64,000 bases of DNA from the NCBI GenBank assembly GCA_014621425.1, contig JAANBB010000023.1, forward strand, positions 182,688 through 246,687, in the 5' to 3' direction. Under the pieces are notes generated by a model that worked only from the letters and a program-made list of their open reading frames with translations, was not told the origin of the DNA and did no database searches. Shown here one piece after another: positions 45,435-57,301 of the stretch (position 1 is the first letter of the stretch; each line of letters begins with the position of its first letter). Made by a program: the position numbers and the translations under genes. The stretch is from Cylindrodendrum hubeiense (taxonomy: Eukaryota > Ascomycota > Sordariomycetes > Hypocreales > Nectriaceae).

Positions 45435-45525
45435 TGGACGAACAGGGAATCGAACCCTGGACCACTCCCAGATATCTTCAGAAGAATCTTGCTAAGGGAG
45501 TATTATACCACTAAACCATTCGCCC
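45435..45525 (-). tRNA. tRNA-Ala(AGC) with 19-nt intron
   Basis: The minus strand folds as a cloverleaf. The acceptor stem GGGCGAA pairs with TTCGTCC and includes the G3:U70 wobble that specifies alanine. The anticodon stem CTCCC pairs with GGGAG, and the T arm is CAGGG-TTCGATT-CCCTG with discriminator A. Removing 19 bases after position 37 leaves the loop TTAGCAT, anticodon AGC, at the canonical intron site. The mature length is 72 nt before CCA addition. The D stem is weak: GTTT against AAT with a T13:T22 mismatch. Confidence 0.88.
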
Positions 45526-46159
45526 GATTGAATGGAGGTTGGCCCAAAACTTGAGGCATAAAAGTCCGTGGGTGGATTCGCTAGCCAAAGAAGAGACTAG
45601 TTAGTCAGTGGAGCAGCTCGGTGTTGCAGCACCTATGGATAAGAGAGTCATGGAAAACCTTGGGTAAGTCTTAGATTCTAGCCTTGATTACAGGGGGATC
45701 TTTGTTGCGCCGCCGCTTCCCCCATTTAACACTCTTGCGAAGGGCATCGCACATCAAGGGGTGCTCGTTCGCCTTACCGGGACTCATTACACCGAGGTGG
45801 CGCTGCTGGGAAGATAACCCTAAATCTAGATATTTGATAGCGCCAACAGCCCCTGCAACCTTGCTCGGTTGTCGGAACGCCGGGCCCTAAATTTGTGGTC
45901 CGGATCCACATCAACTGTAGGGCCTTTGTGTCTTGATTTTCCGGTTGCACATTATTAAGTGCGATGGCCTTGGGCACTGACTTTGGATAATGTTGTATTG
46001 GCATTTAAATTATGATCTATGTGGCTCCGCTCATATCTACCGCAATAAAGATTTTTGTGAGTCGGGTGAGGCTGATCGGAGTCATGTTCCACCAGCCCGG
46101 AACCGTCTCTGATTCATGGGCAGGATGCCGGCGTCATCGAAGTGGTGCACACTACATGC
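45526..46159. other. intergenic
   Basis: 5' flank of the tRNA gene and 3' flank of the next minus-strand gene. Short frames near 45680-46000 are not supported as genes. Confidence 0.5.
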
Positions 46160-47268
46160 CTACTTCGATTGACCTTTCCATGTCTCATTGAGCATCTCAC
46201 CTACAGTGAGAAGCTTCAGGTCAGGGAAGCGTCGGTTTAATGCCTTCTCAATTGGAAGATCAAAGTCACCCCTGATCATCAACCTCCCTAGAACGGCATA
46301 CAAGAACTGCAGATGCTCCTTGGGGAAAAATGGATAAACCGCCTTGTGGTTTGGCAATTCAGTGATCTGGAATCGACTGAGCTTTTCGTCGGTGTCATAC
46401 TGGACATCAAACTTGGAACCTGTGATTCATATGAGAGATAATCCTCGAGCAACGAACGGAGGTGGAAAACAAACCTCGGACTTCTTCGGCGAGGTGAAGA
46501 AATTCATTCCATGTGAGCTTATCGCCGATGATGTAGGTGGCTTCTTCCCATGTGTCAAGTTCCAACATGCGGGAAATTACCTTGGCCACATCAAACGTGT
46601 ACGAAAATGAAATAACCTCATTTCCCGTGCCAGGAATACCCGCTACCTTGTTGGCGATGTCGATTGCGGGAAGCATAGAAGTCATGTGCGATTTGATGCG
46701 AGGCATGCCCCAGTAGTCGAGGAAGTAGCCAGTCAAGATTTCAGTCCATTCTAGATTAGTCTGACGCAATGCATCTGGGCCCTGTCTCTGAAGCTGAGTC
46801 CAAGGCGCGATTTGTTCAACCCTTGTGCCATGTTAGCATATGTGGGATAGCTGGATTCTAGAAGTCACAAACTTTGGATTGTACGGCGTAGCCCAGTTGC
46901 TCGAGATGAAGCGCTTCGTTGTTGAAGACGTCTCGGCGGCCTGAATCACGGCGGCTTGAACATCAGCGATGGCCTGATCGTGAACTCCAACACAGGAGAT
47001 GACGGTGTGGATATTGTGACTTTCGAGGACCGTCTTCAGCGCCTCTACATCAGTGTAATCCACTGCAACTAACAGCGCGCCAATTTCAGTAGTAGCTGCC
47101 TGTTGATGAATCCATCCATCAGTTAGCCGGCGATTTTAATATTGCGGATTTTCATGATCGGACCTTGCGGCTGAGGACAATCACTGAGTGATTGGGGTCC
47201 TCGTGGAGGACCTCGACGATGGTTTTGCCAACATGGCCGGTACCTCCCAAGACTGCAACGTTGACCAT
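46160..47268 (-). CDS. NmrA/isoflavone-reductase-like oxidoreductase
   Basis: Four exons (47268-47164, 47099-46873, 46821-46475, 46419-46160) join to 312 residues. The N terminus VAVLGGTGHVGKTIVEVL is an intact GxxGxxG NAD(P)H loop. VDYTDVEALKTVLESHNIHT and VISCVGVHDQAI follow the usual second and fourth strands. RFISSNWATPYNP and WTEILTGYFLDYWG resemble the isoflavone-reductase/PCBER-like branch rather than classical NmrA. The first intron has a non-consensus GTCCGA donor, but the join is clean and the unspliced frame stops. It is probably a cytosolic reductase with unknown substrate. It is the third protein of this superfamily in the window. Confidence 0.85.
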
Positions 47269-47657
47269 GATGTATAAAGAGGAGTGAAGTGAGAGAGAAC
47301 GATTTTACTGATGGCTATTCACTGTAGAAACCATCGATCTTGAAGATACTTGTTTTGCTGCTGGACACACGGACCCGTGTTCTTCGGGGCCCGGATTGTA
47401 CGCGTCCCGGATTTGTCACTTTTGTCAACCATTTTGACTTTGGATGTTAATAGGCATGTGGATAAAAAACAAACACGTAGCCAAATCTAACCTAGGCTCC
47501 CAGATCCCCGGCATTCTTTAAAAATCCGAAGTGCGATAAACGAGAATCACTCCCTGCAGAAGATGCTGAGCCCTGCCCGAGCATGCAATTGATGTCCGAG
47601 AACAGCCTCGATTGACTACTGTGTCGTAACATCGACCTTTTGACGCGCTCCGGCATT
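47269..47657. other. intergenic
   Basis: Short spacer between two minus-strand genes, containing the promoter of the upstream-listed reductase. Nothing else seen. Confidence 0.6.
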
Positions 47658-48695
47658 CTATTTGGCGGGATTAGACGCCAAATCCAGCTTAGAAGATGAT
47701 CTGCCCCCGCCCACAACGGTGATTAACCCGAATCCACGTTGGGAATGCCGTCGTCTGGTTGGCCCATTAGGCTCCGGCATACCGTAAGATAGAGGCGGTC
47801 TGGATTTAGACTCTGGCAGGTCATGGTTGCGACATTTGGTGGTGTCGGTGGAAATCCTATCGTCGCGCAGCAAAGCCGCGACCACAATAAAGAGGACGAA
47901 AACCCCGTTCGCGACGATACCACACATGAGTGACGTGCCCAGAACATCTCCCTTTGTCACAGATATGGATTCGGATCCGAGATCAATTGACAATGAGCTC
48001 GGACCCGTCAGTAGTGACTGTGTTCGTAATGTAGTAGACACCACGGCGCCAGCAGCCGTAAGCCCAAACGTCAACGACAGTGACGATATCGCCATCATTG
48101 CCCCGCAGAGTATGTATCTGTTCTGAGAGAAGAAGAAGAGTGGAAAGAGCAAACACAGCCCTCCGAAAAGAAGTGATGCAAACGTTGCAATGAGGTCGTA
48201 ACCTGGAAACACCACATTGTGAAGGGAGCGAGCAGTGGCGAGCAGGATGGAGACGGCCTCCTTGTATTGATCACTTGGAGAGCTTGCCAAGTTCATGTCT
48301 TCAATTAAATCGGACGCAAGCTGTCCAGGGGTTTTGTCATTGGTAAAGTCAAAAGTGTTTGGACAAAATTGCGACGAGATATTGGACGGATGCGAGACGC
48401 AGAGACCTGAACGAGAGATTAGCTGCGCGACATGGGAATCGGGCCTTGTTTTGAGAAACACCCACGAAAAAAACCGAGATCAAGCTGTACGTATTCGGTG
48501 GAATTGATTGAAAGCTGAGCAATGTAGGACTTCTCAATTCCAGATATGGGGAAGTACCAGATAGCCATGACTATTTACAAATTAGCCTCATGTATGACGG
48601 ACGCAACAGACAGGGTATTCACCATAGATGGCCACGGCAAGGGTCCAGCCGAGATAGGCAAATGTGCCAGCTATTCTCGATTGTGCAAGGGACAT
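47658..48695 (-). CDS. SUR7/PalI-like four-transmembrane protein
   Basis: Three exons (48695-48623, 48570-48475, 48406-47658) give 305 residues. Four hydrophobic helices are visible: GTFAYLGWTLAVAIYVMAIW (joined across intron 1), LIATFASLLFGGLCLLFPLF, CGAMMAISSLSLTFGLTAAG and CGIVANGVFVLFIVVAALL. A long first extracellular loop holds the claudin/SUR7-type LGLC ... SSQFC pair. The tail is polar, Ser/Arg-rich and cytoplasmic. Members organise plasma-membrane eisosome (MCC) domains or act in ambient pH sensing (PalI). Which applies cannot be decided. The donor of intron 2 (GTTTTT) is weak but is the only one that keeps the frame and the loop cysteine. Confidence 0.72.
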
Positions 48696-50295
48696 GAAGG
48701 GCAATTGAAATGGAAGAAGTGTGATTAGTACGAATTTTGTGACATTCCTGAAACGTGAAATTCTCATTCATTTTACCTTCTCTCCACCCTGGGTCACAGA
48801 GATTTATATTAATAATGCCGGGTCCACACCCACGGGGTGTTTGGTCTATATTTGCTTCTGTTTGTATCTGTACGGTGAAGTAAAAAATGGTTTGCAGCTT
48901 TGGTGGTTGCGGACATTGGATAACATACGCGCTGGACCTACTGTACGACGCTCCGCTGGGCTGAGACCTTTAAGAGCTAACAAACCTCCACTCAACCAAA
49001 TATTACAGTACGATAGGCTATAAATGGGATCAAGCGAGGGGCGACAGCAAAGATTGGATCGTCTTATGTTGATGTCCACCCAGAGGCTTGCTTTGCATAA
49101 GTTTCCGAGCATTTCGTGGTGTCATGGAGTTTTCATAATTGGTGGCCTTGTACAAAAATGCACATGTGCTAGTTATCTGTTTCGTTTTGCCGCCGTGGCA
49201 ACCAATGGCTTGCTGTGGCGATAAAAAGCTGCAGGAAGTTCAGCCCGGCTGAGCTGGCAGCCATGCTTCGCTACATACCGCGTCGGCACTTGTGTCTGCA
49301 TGGCGGTCAGTGGTGGGTCAGCAGCATCATGGCGGCGCTGGGACGAATGAATGTGCTCCCCGAAGCGCGCAAGAGATGGTCCGCTGGCGATATACAGCCT
49401 GATACAGAAGACGGGGCCGCGATAGGTAGGCAGCGAGGCATTTATGGAGTGACATCATCAAATATGTGCATTTTCAACATTGCCACGAGGATAGTTGCGT
49501 TGAGCTCCCAGTAACAGATTTAAAGAACGCTCACCAATTCCTGCATCTATTTGGGACTACGCCTAATTTGTATTGCAGTCGGGGAAATTGAAAACCCCTG
49601 CGTTAGACTGGCTGCGATACCGAAGCAGTGGTAAAGGATACAGCCAAGAATGCACATGTCGAACCTTGCAGCCTTTACCACACATGGTGTAGTGGGGGCA
49701 CACCGTGACGCAAACATTACGACTCTGTGGGACCTGATGGTGCAAAATCCGGACTTGAGCTCTAAACGCCCGGCTGATAGCCTACATGAGAAGATTTGGC
49801 AATCATTGGCTGAACTAGGATGCCAAGATACAGTATTACGCAGTCGTGCAGTTCATCCTCTTCAATCAAAGGAACTTACGCAATGTGTCTAGTCATGCTG
49901 TACTGCACGGTCACTATCTTGGTACTGGATCCTGAGAGTTGTGTTGTGGAGGAGGTGAATTTCGAAGCCTGACTGCGATTCGCAGCCATTTCTGCAGCGC
50001 TGGTGGATGCTTCGTCAATCCCGAAACACTTCTGCCTAACAGCCTGGCCCAAACATCATATCCCTAAATAGCTTATGTTGCTCCGAAGACTTGCATGTGC
50101 CTCGTGCGCACGGTGTGTTAAGAACTCAGGAGAAGTAAAATTCACCTACAATCTACTAGTAGACACTCATGGCTTCAATCATGGGAGAAGGAATAGTTGA
50201 ATGTAATTTTTCTTAGGTATATAATTGTAATATGAGAAGCCTCCAAGTAAAGAAAACGGTGCTTAGGAATCATTGTCAATCAGATCCACCATTCT
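48696..50295. other. intergenic
   Basis: About 1.6 kb with scattered short frames (for example 49215-49514 and 49650-49892) lacking any family resemblance, leader or splice support. No gene called. Confidence 0.5.
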
Positions 50296-52549
50296 TCAAG
50301 CTTGGATTCCCTCAAGACACTGAAGAGCCTGGACACGTTTATCAGCAAGGAGCATAAGGCGCTCCGTTGAAACCTTGTCGCCGCTCTTCAGCGAAAGAAG
50401 CTGCGCAGATTTGATGAGGTTCTTGATCTCACGCCCATTGAGCTTCAGCTCCGACAACTTGTCCAGCGCCTCGTTTGTAACATCGAACTTGTGGCGGCCA
50501 GAGCGTTCGATAAAGTTATCCCAGACCTGTCGACGAGCCTCACTGGTGAGATCATGATAAGGAAGGAAGAGATCAACCCGTGACTGGAAGGCGTGATCGA
50601 TGCTGGAGATGCGGTTCGTGGTGAGGAACAAGATGCCCTGGTAGTACTCCAGCTTGGTGAGGAAGACGGACACGAGCTCGTTTCGCGCCAATGACTCATT
50701 CGTTCGCTCGCCGAGAAAGACATCGGCTTCGTCAAGCAGAAGCATTGCGTTCCACATCCGGCAGAGCTCGAGGGCACGCTCAAGTGCCGCCTCTACCTCA
50801 GCCGGCTGAATTCCCAGGTCACCCGCACTCATAGAGTACAATGGCACTCTCGACCTCTCTGCAACAGCTTCTGCGGTGAACGTTTTGCCGACTCCGGGAG
50901 GCCCAAACATGAGAATGATCAGCCCACGACCCTTGTCAGGGATAAAGTCGTCGAAGTCGGACTTGGACAAGCTCTTGTTCTCAACAAACGCCCAAGCAAG
51001 CTCTTTCTCCCCACCAGGAAGAACAAGTTTCTCGAATGCCTCGTCATTCCAGGCCATATCCTTCAAACAGGAGATATCTAGCTCACAGAACCCCTTGGAC
51101 TTGAGGTCAAATCCCTTAACCCAAGGCGTGGTCATGAGGAGCTCGTCTTCACTGAGGGGTGTCATATCCTCAGTCCGTTCAGCTGGGCCCTTGGCAGCTG
51201 TCGCAGTCTCGACTGGTGCAACGGTAAACTTTGTTTCAAATGCTGTCTCGGACATGCACGCGTCGCCATCGTCATCATCAGCCTCATCTGAATCTTCCAC
51301 GACTTCTCCGCTGAGGGGTCGTAACTTCGGCTTCACGATGTTGCAGATACGGTAGTACGCGTACGCGTCAACGCAGACTTTTCCAGTCACCTGCGGGGAA
51401 CGTGTTAGATAGGAATGGATTCACAAAGGAATAAAGAATCACTTACTGGTCGCTGTTCAGGCTTTTTTGTCTCGAGTAGAATTTTGGTTCCGTTCGCCAC
51501 CATGAAGTGGTACCCACGCATGCTCTCGAATTTTCGACCCCTCTCAATCATATTGGCTTTGACCTTGGCAGGGTCGCTGTTAAATGATAGGGGGTACACT
51601 GGAAGCCCGGTGACTCTTTTGAAGCCCTCGAACTCCCAGATAGTCAGAGTGGTGGTTGTCCAGCCGCATTTCTCGCCATTCCAGTCAACGTACTCCATGT
51701 CAATAACCCAACCTGCAGGGTTGCAGTTGTCTTGATGCCTCTTCTTATATTTGACAACCTTGCAGATAGTATCGATGCCATAGAACTTGGTCATGACAAT
51801 AGAGCTAGGTGGGAAGATCTGCCAGACGTTGTCGAAACTTACCTTGCCTGTTGATCTGGTCCGAGCAAGTGAGACAACAGAAGAAGCCAGAATAGGCGTC
51901 AAAAAGGCAAGGAGGGCTGAAGCGGCATTCTTTGTGGAACCGGGGGTGCTCTTGGCGTGGTAATCCTTCAAAGCCTCCCAGCGATGGACCAACGGCATGA
52001 AAGGTGGCTCAAAAGTCCAGTTCTGGAGTTCCAGGTCTAGATCTTGGTACTTGGCAAGAACTATTCCAAGAACTTCCCTCATGGCAGGGTCGTGCACAGT
52101 AATGGATTGAGTAATCCAGTGCTTTTTAACAAAAACATGACGATGGATGATGGGGATGGAGGAGCAGCGCTTGTTCAACTTCGTTTCATCATCGTCGACA
52201 TTGTCGAATTCGCTCCAACGGACTGGGCACGAATTATACTCGCACCGGTGCTGATACCAGTTGCTGATGAGCTTTGAAGATGAATACCCCAGCTCGGAAG
52301 CCTCGGCAGCCCCGGTGCTGTTCATGGACAATGGCTTGATGTTGACGACACCTCGTAAAACTTCGGTGAGCTCGTCGACTGAGCTCTCCTTGATGGTTTG
52401 AGCCTCAACCTCGGAGTCATCATCGGAGGAGGACGAGGACGAAGCGTATTCTACAGCAAAAGTTAGCACGAATTGCACATGGCCAAGTCTATTTGGTACT
52501 TGGCGGTGTAAGGAGAAGACTGGTAGCACTAACGAACAGATCTGGGCAT
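50296..52549 (-). CDS. AAA+ ATPase with fungal N-terminal domain
   Basis: Three exons (52549-52534, 52450-51447, 51390-50296), the first only 16 nt, give 704 residues. The N-terminal half is a fungus-specific region (WEALKDYHAKS, VWQIFPPSSIVMTKFYG, YHFMVANGTKILLETKKPEQ) of the type often annotated DUF7025 in such ATPases. The AAA core has Walker A GPPGVGKT at 503-510, Walker B MLLLDEAD with Asp560/Glu561, a sensor-1 FLTTNR and an arginine-finger candidate in FQSRVD. No membrane helix is seen. These soluble ATPases are numerous in fungi and mostly uncharacterised; some may remodel proteins or mitochondrial substrates. The tiny first exon is supported by a good acceptor (GCTGTAG) and the otherwise missing ATG. 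Confidence 0.88.
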
Positions 52550-53422
52550 TGCGATGGTTGTCCAAATGAAGAAGAGATGAGATGTGATAAGACGTAAGTC
52601 TCGTGAGGATGGGTCTTTGAATGGATGCAGACAAAGGTAAATCTATAAATGGCCGATATATCAAAGTGTCTTGAAGTGTATGAAGGTGGTAAGTTGGGAT
52701 GCTACCTAACCCCGATGCCCTGTCGTTTATATAGCCGTTCAAGTGGTAGAATGTAGGCCCCCATTGAGAGCCTCAGGCTAACGCATGACCTGTGTAACAC
52801 ACCCTTGTCGTGTTGTTGTTTGCTGTTGGCTACACCGTGAAAATTGGCACAAGTATGAGTCTTACGGTGGTCGCCGTGAATGCAGGATTCATGATCCCAA
52901 TAGGCAGCAATGCCCCACAGTGATACAACCAACAGCCCAACAACCACCATTCAACGTGCATCAATCTTACTTGTATCGAAGAACCTTGTTGCCTTCATTG
53001 CGAACCTGATGCAACGGTCTGCCTTCAGATGTTTTCCAAAAAAGAAAAATTATGTCCTGTTTCGAGTACGGTACAGTACCATCGCATTACGAATGTATCG
53101 AACGAAATGTGCATAACGACCCCGGGAGGCAGATACCGTAAGCACTTGATAAATTCGGACGTGTTAAGTGGAGATTTTAGTGCACAATTCCACTTTTACC
53201 CGTTCAAAATGTCACATCCCATCCCAAGTGTTGGCCTGTCGAATTTATCGAGTTCTTACGGTATTGCAACTAGATGCCGGCTCCCATCTAGAACTTTGTA
53301 AAGCTGAGGAAGTAGGGGAATTCGTACACTGTATTCATTCGGGGCAATTCCCTTGTGCCCCTATACACGCCACCGAGCACCGATAGGAAATATCAAACGC
53401 TACACTATATACACCAAATTAC
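52550..53422. other. intergenic
   Basis: Promoter of the ATPase gene and 3' flank of the next minus-strand gene. No gene seen. Confidence 0.55.
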
Positions 53423-54465
53423 TTAACGATATCCAGCCTCATGTGCTTCATGACGCCAGCGATTTATTGTCCGAGTAGTAGTCCGAGTAGTAGACCGACT
53501 TCTCTGGTTCTTCTTCATGAGAGCCACACCGACGATAGCCACAATAAGGGATAAAATTCCAATGACGATGCCGATTATTTCTCCAACCTTGAGCCCACTG
53601 CCCTCGCCACCTCCACTTCCTGAATTGGTTTCGCGCGCCTCAGCAGTAGAAGTGGTCGTGGAGCCAGAGACGACCTGGCTTTGTGTGGATGATACCGTCA
53701 CCGTCCCGCCTCCATTACCTGCTGCGCTTCCGGTTGGTTGTTCTCCTGTCGAGGCCGTCGCCGAGAGTTCCACTGATGCTTCCGTCGAAGCCTCCGAGGC
53801 TGCTATAGATGTCTCGGGATCTTCGGACGATGGTACAGAAATACTCGTGGCTTGATGTGCTAAAGCTCACGTCTCAGCCTCTGAAGCCGGAATATCCAAA
53901 CCGAAGGTGTTGCCACGGCTAGGAGAGAAGCGAACAGCGCAGGAACAAGCCATGCAAGTCGCAACGGACCAGGGGTGCTAGACGCCGCCGACGAGGCCTC
54001 GTTCTGGAACACCGTAACAGTGGCGTAGACAGTAACATAGGCGGTGGCGGCGAAAGCGGTGACTGTGAACGCACCTGTCGTCTTGACAATTGTAGGCTCT
54101 ATAATTGAGGTGTATCCCTTTGCAGAGCAGTAGCCTTTAAGTACGCTGACGGCAGTGGAAGCGTCGTCAAAGTTGCTGCAGTCTGCCAAGACTTCGTCTC
54201 GCAAAACGGGGATCATACTGCCGAGAGTAGATGCTCGACAGGCACATGCGTTGGTTCCACATCCATAAACATCAAAAATATTTCCAGTACAAGTGAACCA
54301 GCATTGCACGCATGATCTGAGGTCGGCCCAATCGGGGTATTCGGCAATGTCGATTTGATCGGGGTCGATTGCCTGAGCGTTGGTGGACATAAGACCTGCC
54401 AAGAGCCCGATAAGAACGATTATTCGAGGCAGATAGCCGTTTGTGCGGTTCCAATAATGGCGCAT
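53423..54465 (-). CDS. Cys-rich, Ser/Thr-rich surface protein with two possible C termini
   Basis: Exon 1 (54465-53970) encodes a signal peptide (ending about STNAQA) and a cysteine-rich extracellular module (CVQCWFTCTGNIFDVYGC, TNACACRAS, DCSNFDD, GYCSAKGY) similar in spacing to CFEM-type modules. If the intron 53969-53851 (119 nt, GTCCGT donor) is spliced, exon 2 (53850-53423) adds a Ser/Thr/Gly-rich stalk, one membrane helix (VGEIIGIVIGILSLIVAIVG) and a basic tail, 307 residues in all. If it is retained, the frame ends at 53860 after a different hydrophobic segment (LRLAWLVPALFASLLAVAT) and a short basic tail. Both are coherent membrane-anchored proteins. The spliced form resembles known fungal surface proteins more closely. 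Function unknown. Confidence 0.65.
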
Positions 54466-56189
54466 TGCGTGAGAGCTATCCCCGGGGTTGAATTAGAGCG
54501 GTGAGCCTGACGTGGTTGGGTGTAAGGAAGTGTGAACAATGCGTCTAGGAGACTAAGGTGTCAGCAAAACATAGATGAATAGGGAAAATGGGCTCCGGTG
54601 CAATCCAGAGGGAGGAGCTGGTTATAATCACTGCGTACTGCTCATCGGTCGGAATAAGAAAGGCTGGACCCTGACGTGGCTGAACTAGGGCAGAACCAGC
54701 CAGTCATACGCTCGTGGAAATTTCGTTGGCGTTTTCCGCCTTGCGCTGAGGCGTTCATGTTCACTGCGTATTCGCTGAAATGATAAGCCAAATGAACTAT
54801 TGAGACACAGAAAGCCCCAGCTGAAGTCGCAGCCAGGGCTTAGGGCCTTAGCAGTGCCTAGATTTCTCGACGTGCAGGAAGCTATGCTAATCGGGGTATT
54901 CACTATCTCCAAAGAATGCCTGGTGTGTTGTAATATATCAAATTGGCTAGGCAACGAGGAGAAGGCGGGGAAATGCCAAGGAACAGTTATTACAGACGAG
55001 GTAAATGCATCGAGGCAGATGGTCCATTCATCAAACCAGACGCCAAAAGTGGCATGCGCATTTCCTCTAAAGCAAAAACAAAGTCTCCCTCAGTGGGATC
55101 TTATTTAAATATGACTAGTTAGCTATCCCCTTTTGCAAAAAAAATAAAGCGGACAAAGTGCATTGTATAGAGCGCTGGAGAGTATGAGTGTGACCGCTGA
55201 GAATAGACGATAACAGCTTGCCCCTTTGACCTTCAGCTAGCCTATTACGGGTGTGGCGGCGGCAGACATCAGATGATCATTGCGAGACAGCCTTGCCGGC
55301 TTCTTCCGCCGAAAAGCGCCCCGTAGTACAAGAATTGCGCCTGACTAAAGGGATGGAATAGGGGATCACATTGCGTGGGGAAGCTAGGCTGGTACATATC
55401 CCGGGAGTTGGTCTTTTACTACACTGATACATCGCTTACTGGGTTCCACTAAAGATGTTTCTCCACCCCAGAACAGCTCAATTTATTTAAACCAGCAATC
55501 AGAAGTCTGATACAGGAACCGAAAGGAAAGCGCCACTTGGCCGATCATTTCATCCATCTAAGGTTGTGCCCCGCCCCACCTTAATCAACATAAGGTGTTA
55601 GCTCGTATACGAAGTTTCACACTCTCGTATTCTCAGGTTCGAGCATCGTTTCATATAGAAACAACATCTGAGCGGGGATGCAAAAGTGCAATCATCAATC
55701 CCTGCGCATGCAAAGTATGCTGGCCAACAAATCAATTGCAAAACAGTCTACAGCATGGCACGGCTGCAATAGACAGAAGCTTGTGCAGTATGAGGCGGAT
55801 ATGCAAATCCTCTTACTCATCCCCTTTCTAGCCGAATGGACCATTCTCGTATTTGGATTTAAGCTTCGTAACATTCTAAACATGACCCATGTCCTCGGGG
55901 AATTATCATGCCAATTACGTGATAGAGAAGTCTCGGCTAGAAGCCATCTGCCAAACCATGAACCCATTGGTGGATGTTGTACCGAGTGTCAACAGTTGAC
56001 TAACGGGTAGCGCTTTGGATGCTACTGTGCCAAGGAAATGTTTGCAAGCTCGAGCCCAGCAATGGAGCTATAAGATAGAACATGCTGCCATGTCCAAACA
56101 TTCCCCTGCCCCCTTCAATCACGACATTCTTTTCCTTCCAACTTACTACATCTTGAGCTGGTACTCATTTTCTCTCTTTCACTTTCATA
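54466..56189. other. intergenic
   Basis: About 1.7 kb between divergent genes. No intact gene seen. A GCTATAAG near 56067 may be the core promoter of the protease at 56190. Confidence 0.55.
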
Positions 56190-57301
56190 ATGAAGTTCTT
56201 CAGCTGCCTTTCTTTCGCCGCTCTGGCAGTTGCCGCGCCTGCCAATGTTGCCCAGTATTCGACTCCTCTGGATGTCCAGCTCAAGAAGCTGGGCAGTTCC
56301 AGAATGAAGGCTGTTGTTCGCAACCTTGGGTCGTCTGATGTTACTGTGCTTAGGACTGGTAGCATCCTGGATAGAGGTGGTGTTGAAAAGGTCCAGGTGT
56401 CTTCTGAAGGTACGATTGAGCTCGTTCTCATAAACCCTTTGAAGTTGTCTAATTGAAATCAGAGAAACGTGTCCCCTTTGCGGGAATTCGTGTTGCCATC
56501 AGCCATGACAACCTCCCCAAGACGGCCTTTGTCCGCGTTCCCGCAGGTGGATCTGTTGAGAATGAGTTCGACATTGCGGAGATTCACGATCTCTCCCAGG
56601 GAGGCTTCTTCGACATCCGGGCCAGGGGTACCTTCCACTACGCCAGAGACGATTCGATGGCCATTTCTGGAGTGATTCCTTACCACTCGAACCACGTCAC
56701 CACCTTTATCGATGGGCGGGGGGCTTCTGAGACGTACGCCTCTTATCGATCTAAGCGCGCACTGAAGCGATCCAAGGTTCAAGGATGTTCTGGTGAGCAG
56801 CTGACAGTGGCCGAAAATGCTCTGTCAGGCTGTGCGACACGCGCTGATGCGGCGTACGGAGCTGCGATGAACGGTACCGATGCGAAGATGGTTGAATATT
56901 TCAAGAAGTCGGACCAGACGACCCGCAACACTGTTGCCCAAGTTTATCAAAAGATGGCCACGGAGTGTGGCACCACGGACTCGGGTGCAACCGGCTACTC
57001 CTGCTCCGACATTGATAACTACTGCGATGAATCCGGCGCCACTGCGTATGCCGAAGTAAACCTCGGCATCACTGTTTACTGCTCCCCCTACTGGACGACT
57101 GAGGCCGTGAGTAACGAGTGTCACTCTGGCGATCAGGCCGGCATCACTATCCACGAAATGAGCCACCTTACTCAGATCAAGGGCACCGACGACTACAACG
57201 GCTATGGATACGACTTTGTCCGCAGCCTGAGCGCTGAGCAGAACATCAACCACGCTGACACCTACATGCTGTTCGCCAATGCCATCCAGGTTGGCTGCTA
57301 A
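56190..57301 (+). CDS. deuterolysin (neutral protease II-type, M35)
   Basis: Two exons (56190-56409, 56463-57301) give a 352-residue preproprotein, the length of Aspergillus neutral protease II. The signal peptide is MKFFSCLSFAALAVAAPA. A propeptide follows, with Lys-Arg processing sites at about residues 171-172 and 175-176 (RSKRALKRSK), then a mature zinc protease of about 177 residues. HEMSH at 304-308 provides the two zinc histidines and catalytic Glu, and GTDDYNGYGY downstream gives the third-ligand Asp of aspzincins. Six mature cysteines match the family's three disulphides. It is a secreted metalloprotease favouring basic, histone-like substrates in studied relatives. Confidence 0.93.

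Noticed and set aside
45774..46004. Minus-strand frame containing RTTNLGPGVPTTEQG
   Set aside because: It resembles a low-information pattern often seen in spurious translations; no splice or start support.
49215..49892. Short plus-strand frames between the SUR7-like and ATPase genes
   Set aside because: No homology-like motifs and no promoter/leader features.
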